NCBI RefSeq assembly: GCF_018613655.1
Contig: NZ_JAGGPW010000004.1
Location: 772,627-836,626, forward strand
DNA from: Planococcus sp. ISL-109
GTDB lineage: Bacteria > Bacillota > Bacilli > Bacillales_A > Planococcaceae
Reading direction: 5' to 3'
Length of the DNA: 64,000 nucleotides
Part shown: positions 14,877 to 22,753 of the stretch, one piece after another
How the letters are laid out: each line of letters opens with the position of its first letter
How positions within the stretch are numbered: position 1 is the stretch's first letter
Notes under the pieces: model-generated
Seen by the model: only the letters and a program-made list of their open reading frames with translations
The model's database searches: none
What the model was told of the DNA's origin: nothing
Program-made: the position numbers and the translations under genes

Positions 14877-16781
14877 TTAAGGCTGTCCTGATTCCTCTAA
14901 CGTTTTCAGTTGACCGCTTTCCTCGTCATAAAACCGCATCAAGTCGCCGTTGATGATCGTTTCGGAATACTGAAGTTCCTGAAGAGCCTGTTCTGCATAT
15001 GGTTCACACAGCGTTTGGTCTTCTACCGGTTCTCCCGTTTCGTTATCATAGCAGACGTTTGCCGCATAGACATATTCATCGGTCACAAACCGCCCGTCAC
15101 GGAAGATGACAAATTCTTCATGTTCCTCCGACAAAAGGTCTCCACCAAATTGGATGTCTTTATCCGTTTCCATGCCCATCAAGTGAAGAATCGTCGAACG
15201 CATATCGACTTGTCCCCCGATTTCTTCATTCACATGGCCTTCGCCATAGCCTGGGATATGGACGAATAACGGCACTTTTTGCAGCTGCGCCGATTCATAC
15301 GGTGTAACTTCTTTACCAAGATACTGCTCCATTGCAGCGTTATGGTTATCCGAGATGCCGTAATGGTCACCGTACATGACGATGATCGAATCCTCGTATA
15401 AGCCTTGTTCTTTCAAGTCCTCAAATAGCGATTTGACCGCTTCGTCCAAATAGCGCACCGTTTGGAAATAACGGTTGAGTGTCCCTGAGTTGGAATCAAA
15501 CTCATCAATCAGTTTATCTTCTTCATCCAAGGTGAACGGATGGTGATTCGTTAAGGTGATCAAACGGGAGTAGAACGGTTCTTGTTCTTCTGCCATATGA
15601 GCGACAGATTGCTCGAAGAATGGAATATCCTTCATCCCCCAGTTGACTGCTTGCCCTTCACCGACCGTATAACTTTGGATGTCGTAGAATTTATCGATGC
15701 CCATCGACTCATACATCATGTCGCGATTCCAGAAACTTTTCGTATTGGCATGCTGGACGTTCGTCGAGTAGCCTTCGTTGCCCAGTTTTTCAGCCATCGA
15801 GTTGAATTCATTGCCGCTATGGGTGAAGAATACTGCTCCCCCGCTCAGCGGATACAATCCTGTCTCGAGCGAAAATTCCGAGTCGGACGTTTTTCCGAGG
15901 CCGGTTTGGTGGTAGAAGTTCGGGAAATAGATGGTATCTTCATCTTCAGTCAATTCATTCATGAACGGCGTAATGGTCTGGCCGTTCATTTCATTGTTCA
16001 AAGTAAAGGTCTGCAAAGACTCGAGTGTCACGACAATCAAGTTGCGCCCTTCAGCTTTTCCGAACATTTCGGCTGAAGGCTCTGCCTGATTCGAACGCAC
16101 ATAGTTGGTCACTTCGGTCAATTCAGACCCGTCAGCGAGCGCTCTCTGCGCTTGTGACTTTGACTGGATGTAGACATCATACAGATGGTAATTATACATT
16201 CCGAGGTTTTTCACGAGCATTTCCCGGTCAAAACTGCGCGTCAGCAATTGCGGACGCTCTGCTTCTGCGAGTCCTAGGTTGAAGAACAGAATCGCTGCCG
16301 ACAGTACAAAATAGGCTTTCCGGTGAGAAACTGCCGCTTTTACTGTTGCATCTTGTTCTTTGATGAAAAACATTGCCAAGACAATGATGAAGATATCAGC
16401 AAAGTAAAAGATGTCGGTCCAGTAGATGCTCGCCGCAGCACTGGAACCCAAATCGCCGAAATTATCCGTCTGGAACAATACCGGCAAGGTGATAAAGTCT
16501 GTAAAGAACCGATAGAACGCTACGTTGCCGTATAGTATGACTGTCGTGATCACTGAAATCACAACAATGTAACGGTTACGTGCTTTTTTGTTTTTAAAGA
16601 ATAAAGCGCCGCCGTAAAGAAACAGCAGTAAGCTTAACGGGTTCAAAAACAAGATGAATTCCTGCAAGGCATTATCGATTGTAATGGAAAAAGCCGTTTT
16701 GTAAACGACATAGGTGGTCAACCAAGTGGCGATGACCGCTATGGCCAGAATTGAATGCTTCGGCCATTCTTTGTTTTTCAT
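14877..16781 (-). CDS. ltaS: Lipoteichoic acid synthase family membrane protein
   Basis: A 634-residue LtaS-type polyglycerol-phosphate synthase. Five N-terminal membrane segments lie within about residues 10-190, followed by the extracellular sulfatase-fold domain. Landmarks are NLIVVTLESLQ (metal-binding Glu), the catalytic Thr in GLGKTSDSEF near residue 298, SFWNRDMMYESMG, and the VMYGDHYGISDNHN metal site. It transfers glycerol phosphate from phosphatidylglycerol onto the growing lipoteichoic acid chain outside the membrane. The start at 16781 has a GGAGGAGG site. It corresponds to yqgS in the B. subtilis order. Which paralogue (primary or stress type) it is cannot be told here. Confidence 0.92.
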   Translation of the reverse strand: MKNKEWPKHSILAIAVIATWLTTYVVYKTAFSITIDNALQEFILFLNPLSLLLFLYGGALFFKNKKARNRYIVVISVITTVILYGNVAFYRFFTDFITLPVLFQTDNFGDLGSSAAASIYWTDIFYFADIFIIVLAMFFIKEQDATVKAAVSHRKAYFVLSAAILFFNLGLAEAERPQLLTRSFDREMLVKNLGMYNYHLYDVYIQSKSQAQRALADGSELTEVTNYVRSNQAEPSAEMFGKAEGRNLIVVTLESLQTFTLNNEMNGQTITPFMNELTEDEDTIYFPNFYHQTGLGKTSDSEFSLETGLYPLSGGAVFFTHSGNEFNSMAEKLGNEGYSTNVQHANTKSFWNRDMMYESMGIDKFYDIQSYTVGEGQAVNWGMKDIPFFEQSVAHMAEEQEPFYSRLITLTNHHPFTLDEEDKLIDEFDSNSGTLNRYFQTVRYLDEAVKSLFEDLKEQGLYEDSIIVMYGDHYGISDNHNAAMEQYLGKEVTPYESAQLQKVPLFVHIPGYGEGHVNEEIGGQVDMRSTILHLMGMETDKDIQFGGDLLSEEHEEFVIFRDGRFVTDEYVYAANVCYDNETGEPVEDQTLCEPYAEQALQELQYSETIINGDLMRFYDEESGQLKTLEESGQP

Positions 16782-16952
16782 TGCCGCACATCCTCCTCCG
16801 TCTTCCCGGCACCTTCGTCCGGTTCGTCCAAATTTCAGTTTCAAACCAGCTTGAAAAGTCGATTGGAAATATCAATAACTTACATTATAAAACAAATTGC
16901 CCTCTAGCAAAAGCATTTACCCTTAATAGAACGCTTCAAAACGGGTTCGGTT

Positions 16953-17159
16953 TCATTGGCTGCGCTTTTTTTCATATTCCAATCGCTTTTGGCGCAAAAT
17001 GGCCAGCGCCCCGCCGAATTCACGCGCTGTGATAAAGTCACTGCGGTACAGTTCCCGAAGATCTTCTTCCATCAGATCGATATCCGATTGAAAATCTGCG
17101 GTGTAAATGATTGTGCCGTAGCGCTTCAGCAATTGCATGACATCGTATAAATCCTTCAT
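16953..17159 (-). CDS. yqgQ: YqgQ family protein (DUF910)
   Basis: A 68-residue soluble, helical, charged protein with the family pattern YDVMQLLKRYGTIIYTADFQSDIDLMEEDLRELY. Function is unknown. It overlaps the end of fthC by four bases (ATGA), so the two are translated together. In B. subtilis yqgQ is followed by glcK (glucokinase); here the next gene is ltaS and no glucokinase is present. Confidence 0.9.
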   Translation of the reverse strand: MKDLYDVMQLLKRYGTIIYTADFQSDIDLMEEDLRELYRSDFITAREFGGALAILRQKRLEYEKKRSQ

Positions 17160-17731
17160 CTTCTCACCACCTCTGTGTCGATCGTTCTTTTCTCTGTGAT
17201 GATGCCCTCTACGGGAATATCGTGGTTTTCAACAGGCACGCTTTCTACTAGTTGGAAGTCGAATGCAAGAGACCTCGTCACGCCGCGGTAACCGGCCAAA
17301 TAACGATCATAATACCCGCCACCGAAGCCGATGCGATAACCCGATTCCATAAAGACAACTCCCGGAACAATCAGCAGATCAATCTGTTCGGCATCGATAG
17401 CTTCGGTTGTCTCCTCAATGGGTTCTTGCAAGTCCATATAGACGGTTTCCAATTGATCCATCGACTCTAAAATACGAAATTCCATCGTGCGGTTCTGTGC
17501 ATCGCATTTCGGTACGGCGACACGCTTGCCCAAGCGCCAGCACCACTCAAGGAGCGGGACGGTATTTACTTCCGGATGACGTGAAATGGTCAAGCCGACC
17601 GTCTTGGCAGCTTGAAAAGCCGGATCCTCGAGAAGTTTGGTGGAAATCATCGCAGAACGTTCAGCATGTTCTTGCTGAGACAGCTTGTGCAATTGGCTCA
17701 TGACCGATTTTCTGAGTGCTGCTTTATCCAT
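17156..17731 (-). CDS. fthC: 5-formyltetrahydrofolate cyclo-ligase
   Basis: A 191-residue enzyme that converts 5-formyl-THF to 5,10-methenyl-THF with ATP. It shows the N-terminal Lys-Arg segment (MDKAALRKSVMSQL), the VAVPKCDAQNRTMEFR motif and the diagnostic GIGFGGGYYDRYL-type loop (here RIGFGGGYYDRYLAGY) near residue 134. Corresponds to yqgN in Bacillus. It follows rpmG and overlaps yqgQ. The rhomboid protease gene that accompanies it in B. subtilis is absent. Confidence 0.93.
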   Translation of the reverse strand: MDKAALRKSVMSQLHKLSQQEHAERSAMISTKLLEDPAFQAAKTVGLTISRHPEVNTVPLLEWCWRLGKRVAVPKCDAQNRTMEFRILESMDQLETVYMDLQEPIEETTEAIDAEQIDLLIVPGVVFMESGYRIGFGGGYYDRYLAGYRGVTRSLAFDFQLVESVPVENHDIPVEGIITEKRTIDTEVVRR

Positions 17732-17784
17732 TCGACAATCGCCCTTTCTAGTATTATGTAAGGTTCGCTAAAGCGAAGAATTCA

Positions 17785-17817
17785 AAAGAAAAAGCCAAAA
17801 CCCCGAGAGGTTTTGGC
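17785..17817 (-). terminator. Intrinsic terminator after rpmG
   Basis: GCCAAAACC (17794-17802) pairs with GGTTTTGGC (17809-17817). On the minus strand the stem is followed by a U-rich tract. Confidence 0.85.
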
Positions 17818-17827
17818 AGACAAGTCA

Positions 17828-17977
17828 TTACTTTGTTTCACGGTGTGCTGTCATTTTCTTGTCACGTGAGCAATATTTTTTCAATTCAAGACGCTCAGGG
17901 TTGTTGCGCTTATTTTTAACAGTGCTGTAGTTACGTTCGCCACATTCTGTACAAGCCAGTGTAATGTTTACACGCAT
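17828..17977 (-). CDS. rpmG: 50S ribosomal protein L33
   Basis: A 49-residue L33 beginning [17 protein letters not shown] and ending [17 protein letters not shown]. The CxxC pair and the later Cys mark the zinc-binding (C+) type. The start has a GGGAGGG site. It has its own terminator. Confidence 0.95.
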   Translation of the reverse strand: MRVNITLACTECGERNYSTVKNKRNNPERLELKKYCSRDKKMTAHRETK

Positions 17978-18103
17978 CGATATCCCTCCCAATTCTTTCA
18001 AAAAATCCATTTCAATAATAAGCGTGATCTATACGACTTAATTATTATAGCATACCTGCAGGGATTGTCTACTGAAAAATACTGATTTCTGTTGATTTCT
18101 TCC

Positions 18104-18134
18104 ACAAAAAAACCGCAGCCTATGCCGCGGTTTT
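18104..18134 (-). terminator. Intrinsic terminator after phoU
   Basis: AAAACCGC (18109-18116) pairs with GCGGTTTT (18127-18134) around a 10-base loop, with a U run on the minus strand, directly after the phoU stop. It ends the pst-phoU operon. Confidence 0.85.
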
Positions 18135-18137
18135 TGA

Positions 18138-18797
18138 TCATTTATTCAAATCATAATGCCGGCCGCGCACAAGGTAAAACAATTGTTCGGAAATATTGGT
18201 CGCATAATCCGCGGAACGTTCCATATAGCGGCAGATAAACGCCAATTGCGTCACTTGACTAAGCTTTTCAGGCTCTTTCGCACTGTACTGGAACAAAAGT
18301 CGAATTGCTTCTCCGTATAAATCATCAACTTCATCATCCATATCGGCGATTTCTTTCGCTTTTTCTACATCTTCCTGGACGAGCGCATCGATGCCCTGTC
18401 TCAGCATTACGGTCGCCAGTTCATGCATGCGTCGGATTTTATGGATCGGCTCCAACAACTCCTGCTGGCCGATGCGGATCGTTTCCTTGGCGATGTTGAC
18501 GGCATAATCGCCCACGCGCTCCATATCGGACGCCACTTTGATCGTGACGATCAAGCGCCGCAAATCCGTTGCGACCGGTGACTGCTTGGCAATCAATAGG
18601 ATCACTTGATCATTGAGGTCTTCTTCAAGGCGATTGATGTGCACGTCGTCTTCGATTACTTGAAGAGCTGCATCTACGTCATGCGAAATAAGTGCCTGCA
18701 TCGATTTATCCAGCGCATCGATCGCCATCGTGCTCAAAGTGATCAACATCTCTTGAGCTGAATGCATTTCGTATTCGAACTTTTCACGTACTGCCAT
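18138..18797 (-). CDS. phoU: Phosphate-uptake regulator PhoU
   Basis: A 219-residue all-helical protein with the two PhoU repeats. Each carries the metal-binding signature seen here as SDMERVGDYAVNIA near residue 85 and CRYMERSADYATNI near residue 190. PhoU links Pst transporter state to PhoR signalling and limits phosphate uptake. The start at 18797 has a GGGAGG site; the longer open frame upstream is the intergenic repeat read through. It is the last gene of the pst operon, separated from pstB by about 90 bases that hold the short repeat copy. Confidence 0.93.
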   Translation of the reverse strand: MAVREKFEYEMHSAQEMLITLSTMAIDALDKSMQALISHDVDAALQVIEDDVHINRLEEDLNDQVILLIAKQSPVATDLRRLIVTIKVASDMERVGDYAVNIAKETIRIGQQELLEPIHKIRRMHELATVMLRQGIDALVQEDVEKAKEIADMDDEVDDLYGEAIRLLFQYSAKEPEKLSQVTQLAFICRYMERSADYATNISEQLFYLVRGRHYDLNK

Positions 18798-18815
18798 ATT
18801 CTGTTCCTCCCATTT

Positions 18816-18891
18816 ATCCAGTATTAACGGACTTTCAAGCCCCACTTCTTCAAGTAGTGAAAAACCCCACATTAAGTGAAGTTTCTCTTTA
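18816..18891 (-). repeat. Structured 3'-end repeat, short copy C (between pstB and phoU)
   Basis: On the minus strand the sequence begins at the pstB stop codon with TAAAGAGAAACTTCACTTA, identical over its first 15 bases to the start of copy B. It ends with GAAGAAGTGGGG-CTTGAAAG-TCCGTTAA, matching the 3' part of copy B (GAAGAAGTGGGAG...CGTTAAAG). The first hairpin and the TTGATCCAATCGGACTT block of the long copies are missing. CTTCACTT can pair with AAGTGGGG, and CACTACTTGAAGAAGTG folds as a small hairpin. Confidence 0.6.
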
Positions 18892-19710
18892 GCCGAAGCG
18901 CCCTGAAATATAATCTTCTGTCCGTTTATCTGCAGGATTAGAGAAGATCGTATCGGTTCGGTCATACTCGATGACCTCCCCGTTCAAAAAGAATGCCGTT
19001 TTATCCGAAATCCGTGCAGCTTGCTGCATATTGTGCGTGACGATGATGATGCTGTATTGCTCTTTCAATTCCTGGACCAATTCCTCGATTTTCAAGGTCG
19101 AAATAGGGTCAAGCGCTGACGTTGGCTCATCCATCAAAATAACATCGGGCTCGATCGCCAGCGTGCGCGCGATGCAAATACGCTGTTGCTGGCCGCCCGA
19201 AATACCGTATGCATTTTCATTGAGGCGGTCTTTCACTTCGTCCCAGATGGCTGCGCCGCGCAAACTTTTCTCGACGATTTCATCGAGGATCTTGCGGTTT
19301 TTAATGCCGTGGATACGCGGGCCGTAAGCGATATTGTCGTAAATCGACTTCGGAAACGGATTCGGTTTTTGGAATACCATACCGACGCGTGTGCGCAATT
19401 CTTCGACGCCGTAGTTCGCATCAAAGATATTGCGTCCGCGGTAGTGGATTTCCCCTGAGGTTTTGACAGAAGGCACCAATTCCACCATCCGGTTCAATGT
19501 TTTCAAATACGTTGATTTCCCGCATCCTGATGGCCCGATGATCGCTGTCACTTCGTTTTCCTCGATTTCCAGATCGATATTTTTCAAGGCGTGGTTGTTG
19601 CCATACCATAAATTCAATTGGCGCGTACTATAGACGCTTTCCTTCACGGCTTGCTCTGTCGGGATTGATTTTGCTACATTAATTTTCGTTTTGATTGTTG
19701 CTGTGTTCAT
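18889..19710 (-). CDS. pstB: Phosphate ABC transporter ATP-binding protein
   Basis: A 273-residue ABC ATPase with Walker [18 protein letters not shown] near residue 59, the Q-loop [15 protein letters not shown] diagnostic of PstB, the signature [16 protein letters not shown], Walker [17 protein letters not shown] and the switch His in VTHNMQQA. It powers high-affinity phosphate import through PstC-PstA. The start has an AAGGGGAG site. The TAA stop is the first codon of repeat copy C. Confidence 0.96.
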   Translation of the reverse strand: MNTATIKTKINVAKSIPTEQAVKESVYSTRQLNLWYGNNHALKNIDLEIEENEVTAIIGPSGCGKSTYLKTLNRMVELVPSVKTSGEIHYRGRNIFDANYGVEELRTRVGMVFQKPNPFPKSIYDNIAYGPRIHGIKNRKILDEIVEKSLRGAAIWDEVKDRLNENAYGISGGQQQRICIARTLAIEPDVILMDEPTSALDPISTLKIEELVQELKEQYSIIIVTHNMQQAARISDKTAFFLNGEVIEYDRTDTIFSNPADKRTEDYISGRFG

Positions 19711-19736
19711 AATGAACTCCCCTTCCGCATGACACT

Positions 19737-20615
19737 TTAATAGGATTTATCGAATTTGTTCCGAATGAAGACTGCCACTGAGTTCATGAATAGCAGCACG
19801 ACCATCAAGACGATGATGCCGGCAGCTGCAACCGTTTGGAACTCAGCTTGCGGACGGCTCGACCAGTCGTAGATCTGCATCGGCAATGCCGTAAACGTAT
19901 CCATGACGCCTGCTGGCAAAAACTGGATGATAACCGGAATGCCGATGACGATGAGTGGTGCCGTTTCGCCGATCGCCCGGGACAAAGCGAGAATGCTTCC
20001 TGTCAGAATTCCAGCAATGGCTGCCGGCAAAATGATGCGCACGATTGTTTGCCATCTTGTCGCACCCATTGCGTATGATGCATCCCGCAGTTCGCCAGGT
20101 ACTGAGCGGATTGCTTCTTGCGCGGCGACGATGATGACCGGCAAGATGAGTAAACTCATCGTAAATCCGGCTGCGAGAACACTATTGCCAAGCGCCAATG
20201 TCCGAACAAAAATGGTTAGCCCGAGAAGTCCGAAGACGACCGATGGAACTCCCGCCAAATTGGCAATATTCATTTGGATAAAACTCGTGATGCGCCCTTT
20301 TTTGGCGTATTCTTCTAAATAAACCGCTGATCCGACGCCGAGAATCATCGACGTTGGGGCGACAACCGCCATGAGCCAGATTGACCCGACCAGCGCCGCT
20401 TTAATGCCAGCTTCTGCTGGAAAGCGCGAAGCGAAGTTAATCAGAAAATCGAGTGACAAATGCCCCGCTCCCTGGCTGACGATCCGGTACAGCAATATAA
20501 CAAGTGCAAGCAGCGCAAGCGCAGTCGCAAACATGAATAGCCCTTGGAAGATCCGGTTGACGATCATCCGACCGTTCATGCGCCGGACTACCTTCTCCTG
20601 TTCAATATATCTCAT
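19737..20615 (-). CDS. pstA: Phosphate ABC transporter permease PstA
   Basis: A 292-residue permease with about six membrane segments and the EAA-type loop [24 protein letters not shown]. Its start is one base past the pstC stop, with the GGAGG ribosome site inside pstC, so the two are tightly coupled. It pairs with PstC to form the phosphate channel. Confidence 0.95.
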   Translation of the reverse strand: MRYIEQEKVVRRMNGRMIVNRIFQGLFMFATALALLALVILLYRIVSQGAGHLSLDFLINFASRFPAEAGIKAALVGSIWLMAVVAPTSMILGVGSAVYLEEYAKKGRITSFIQMNIANLAGVPSVVFGLLGLTIFVRTLALGNSVLAAGFTMSLLILPVIIVAAQEAIRSVPGELRDASYAMGATRWQTIVRIILPAAIAGILTGSILALSRAIGETAPLIVIGIPVIIQFLPAGVMDTFTALPMQIYDWSSRPQAEFQTVAAAGIIVLMVVLLFMNSVAVFIRNKFDKSY

Positions 20616-20616
20616 T

Positions 20617-21543
20617 TTAATATTCCTCCCGGAAACGTTTTGACATATACCCAGCCAGGATATTCATCGCCATCGTAAAGAGGAATAACGTGAATCCGAC
20701 CGCATAAATGGAATAATAGATTGTCGTTCCGTAGCCGGCATCTCCTTTTGATACTTGCACAATATAGGCTGTCATCGTCTGGATCGAACCGGTAAAGTCG
20801 CCGTCGAATTTCGGAGTGGAACCTGCTGCAAGTGACACAATCATCGTTTCGCCGATGGCACGAGACAAGCCCAAGACAACCGAGGCGATAATTCCGGACA
20901 ATGCTGCCGGCACCGTAATTTTCCAGGCAACTTCAAATTTCGTCGAGCCCATCGCCAACGCCCCATCGCGTATACTTTTCGGCACTGAAGACATGGCGTC
21001 TTCCGACAGCGAGGCGATCATCGGAATGATCATGATGCCAACAACTATACCAGGAGAAATCGCATTAAAGATTTTGATTTCAGGGAAAAAGCTTTGCAAG
21101 ACAGGTGTTACAAATGTTAAAGCGAAAAAGCCGTAGACGATAGTCGGAATGCCCGCCAACACTTCAAGAACAGGCTTGACGACGCGCCGGACATTGTCCG
21201 AAGCGTATTCGCTCAAGTAAATCGCGGCGGATATGCCGATTGGCACCGCCACAATTATAGCAATCCCTGTTATTTTCAGCGTACCGATAATGAGCGGCCA
21301 AATGCCGAATCGGGCTTCTGTATTAGAAAACGGCAGCCACGTTGTCCCAAAAATGAAATCAGTGAACGGCACTCTTGTGAAAAACGTCAAGGTTTCAATA
21401 ATTAATGTCAATATAATTCCGATCGTCGTCAAAACTGAAACAGAGGCGATCAGAAACAATAAGACTGGAATAAGCTTTTCAATGATTTTCTTGCTTTTTT
21501 TATCTTTAGATTTTGCAATCATTTCCTGAACCGATGTCCGCAT
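20617..21543 (-). CDS. pstC: Phosphate ABC transporter permease PstC
   Basis: A 308-residue permease with six predicted membrane segments and the EAA loop KSIRDGALAMGSTKFEVAWKITVPAA, plus PstC features VLAGIPTIVYGFFAL and [17 protein letters not shown]. The start at 21543 has an AAGGGGA site; an ATG eight codons upstream lacks one. It lies 70 bases after pstS. Confidence 0.95.
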   Translation of the reverse strand: MRTSVQEMIAKSKDKKSKKIIEKLIPVLLFLIASVSVLTTIGIILTLIIETLTFFTRVPFTDFIFGTTWLPFSNTEARFGIWPLIIGTLKITGIAIIVAVPIGISAAIYLSEYASDNVRRVVKPVLEVLAGIPTIVYGFFALTFVTPVLQSFFPEIKIFNAISPGIVVGIMIIPMIASLSEDAMSSVPKSIRDGALAMGSTKFEVAWKITVPAALSGIIASVVLGLSRAIGETMIVSLAAGSTPKFDGDFTGSIQTMTAYIVQVSKGDAGYGTTIYYSIYAVGFTLFLFTMAMNILAGYMSKRFREEY

Positions 21544-21613
21544 AGTGGAATCCCCTTTCAACCGCAAAAGGCGAGCAGCAGCTGCTCACCCTAAGACTGA
21601 ACTTGCAAAAGAC

Positions 21614-22576
21614 TTATCTTAATGCTTCAAGATCTGCTAGACCTTGATTGTAATCTTCCTCAGAAAGGGGAACGTATCCGACCGCTTCAGCCATTTCTCC
21701 GGAGTTTTCCAACGTGAATTTCATGAAATCATACATTGCGTCGTTGTCAGCAATTTCGGCATTGTTCGCGTAAACGAAGAGCGGGCGTGATAGCGGTGTA
21801 TATTCATTGGATTCAATCGTTTCAGCATTGGGCTCGACACCGTCGATCGACACGACTTTCAAGGTATCTTGGTTGGCCACATAGTACGCATAGCCGAAGA
21901 ATCCGATCGCGTTTGGATCGCCTTGGATGCCTTGCACTAGCGTGTTGTCATCTTCAGACAATGTCGCAGATTCAACGATGTCTTCTTCTTCCAGGATGAC
22001 TTCATCAAAATAGTCATATGTCCCGGAAGCTGTTCCTGGTGCATAGAAGACGATTTCTTCATCCGGCCATTCCGGGTTGATGTCTGCCCATGTTTTGGTC
22101 GTGCCGTCTTCGATCCATAGTTTTTTCAGATCTTCAACAGTTAAATCTTCGACAAAATCGTTTTCTTCGTTCACGACTACTGAAAGCCCATCATACGCAA
22201 GGAGGAATTCCGAGTATTCAATGCCATTTTCTTCTAGAGTTGCCGCTTCGTCTTCTTCAATTGGTCTAGAAGCATTATTGAAAGCTGTTTCGCCATTGAC
22301 GAATTTTTCGAATCCGCCGCCTGTACCGGAAACGCCAACCGTCACTTGGACATCAGGTTGTACTGCCGCGTATTCTTCTACAATGCCTTCTAGAATCGGT
22401 GCAACCGTTGAGGAACCGTCACCTGAGACCGAACCTTGTACAGCTGCCGCTTCGTCAGAAGAAGTTTCATCCGCTTCGCCACCTGTTGTTGTTTCGTCTT
22501 CCGTGCCACCGCACGCTCCGAGCACTAAAGCCGACCCAAGAATAGTTGATGCCATTGCGAATTTCCAGTTTCTCAT
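21614..22576 (-). CDS. pstS: Phosphate-binding lipoprotein PstS
   Basis: A 320-residue periplasm-facing lipoprotein. The signal peptide ends in lipobox LVLGAC with the lipid-carrying Cys at residue 22, followed by an acidic, Thr/Glu-rich linker typical of Gram-positive anchoring. The binding domain shows SGDGSSTVAPI, SGTGGGFEKF and NASRPIEEDEA, which form the phosphate site of PstS proteins, and PGTASGTYDYF. First gene of pst; a PhoP box and -10 element lie just upstream. Confidence 0.95.
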   Translation of the reverse strand: MRNWKFAMASTILGSALVLGACGGTEDETTTGGEADETSSDEAAAVQGSVSGDGSSTVAPILEGIVEEYAAVQPDVQVTVGVSGTGGGFEKFVNGETAFNNASRPIEEDEAATLEENGIEYSEFLLAYDGLSVVVNEENDFVEDLTVEDLKKLWIEDGTTKTWADINPEWPDEEIVFYAPGTASGTYDYFDEVILEEEDIVESATLSEDDNTLVQGIQGDPNAIGFFGYAYYVANQDTLKVVSIDGVEPNAETIESNEYTPLSRPLFVYANNAEIADNDAMYDFMKFTLENSGEMAEAVGYVPLSEEDYNQGLADLEALR

Positions 22577-22624
22577 TTTAATGTTTCCCCCTAAGTGGTT
22601 TGTTGTTTGTTGTTTACTAGACCA

Positions 22625-22678
22625 ACTATACATACGCATTGTTGAGGACATGTGAAGCCATTGTTAAGAAATTGTAAA
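22625..22678 (-). promoter_or_regulatory. PhoP box and -10 element of the pst operon
   Basis: On the minus strand four hexamers follow each other with exactly 5-bp spacers: TTTACA (22673-22678), TTAACA (22662-22667), TTCACA (22651-22656), TCAACA (22640-22645). Three match the PhoP repeat TTHAYA and the fourth has one mismatch. A TATAGT -10 element at 22625-22630 follows after 9 bp. This is the arrangement of PhoP-activated promoters in Bacillus. Confidence 0.9.
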
Positions 22679-22694
22679 CGACACGAATTCGAGG

Positions 22695-22748
22695 TAAAAA
22701 AAGACTGATCACCTAAAACCGTTGTCAGGTTTTAGGTGATCAGTTCTT
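22695..22748. terminator. Terminator after the PBP gene
   Basis: A perfect 17-bp stem (22704-22720 with 22728-22744) with a 7-base loop. The A run before it gives a U tract on the minus strand. It lies between the penicillin-binding protein gene and the pst promoter. Confidence 0.9.
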
Positions 22749-22753
22749 TATTA

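Noticed and set aside
14607-14891. 94-codon plus-strand open frame across the transposase remnant and terminator
   Set aside because: The IS30 similarity is on the other strand, and this frame runs through a terminator hairpin into the ltaS end.
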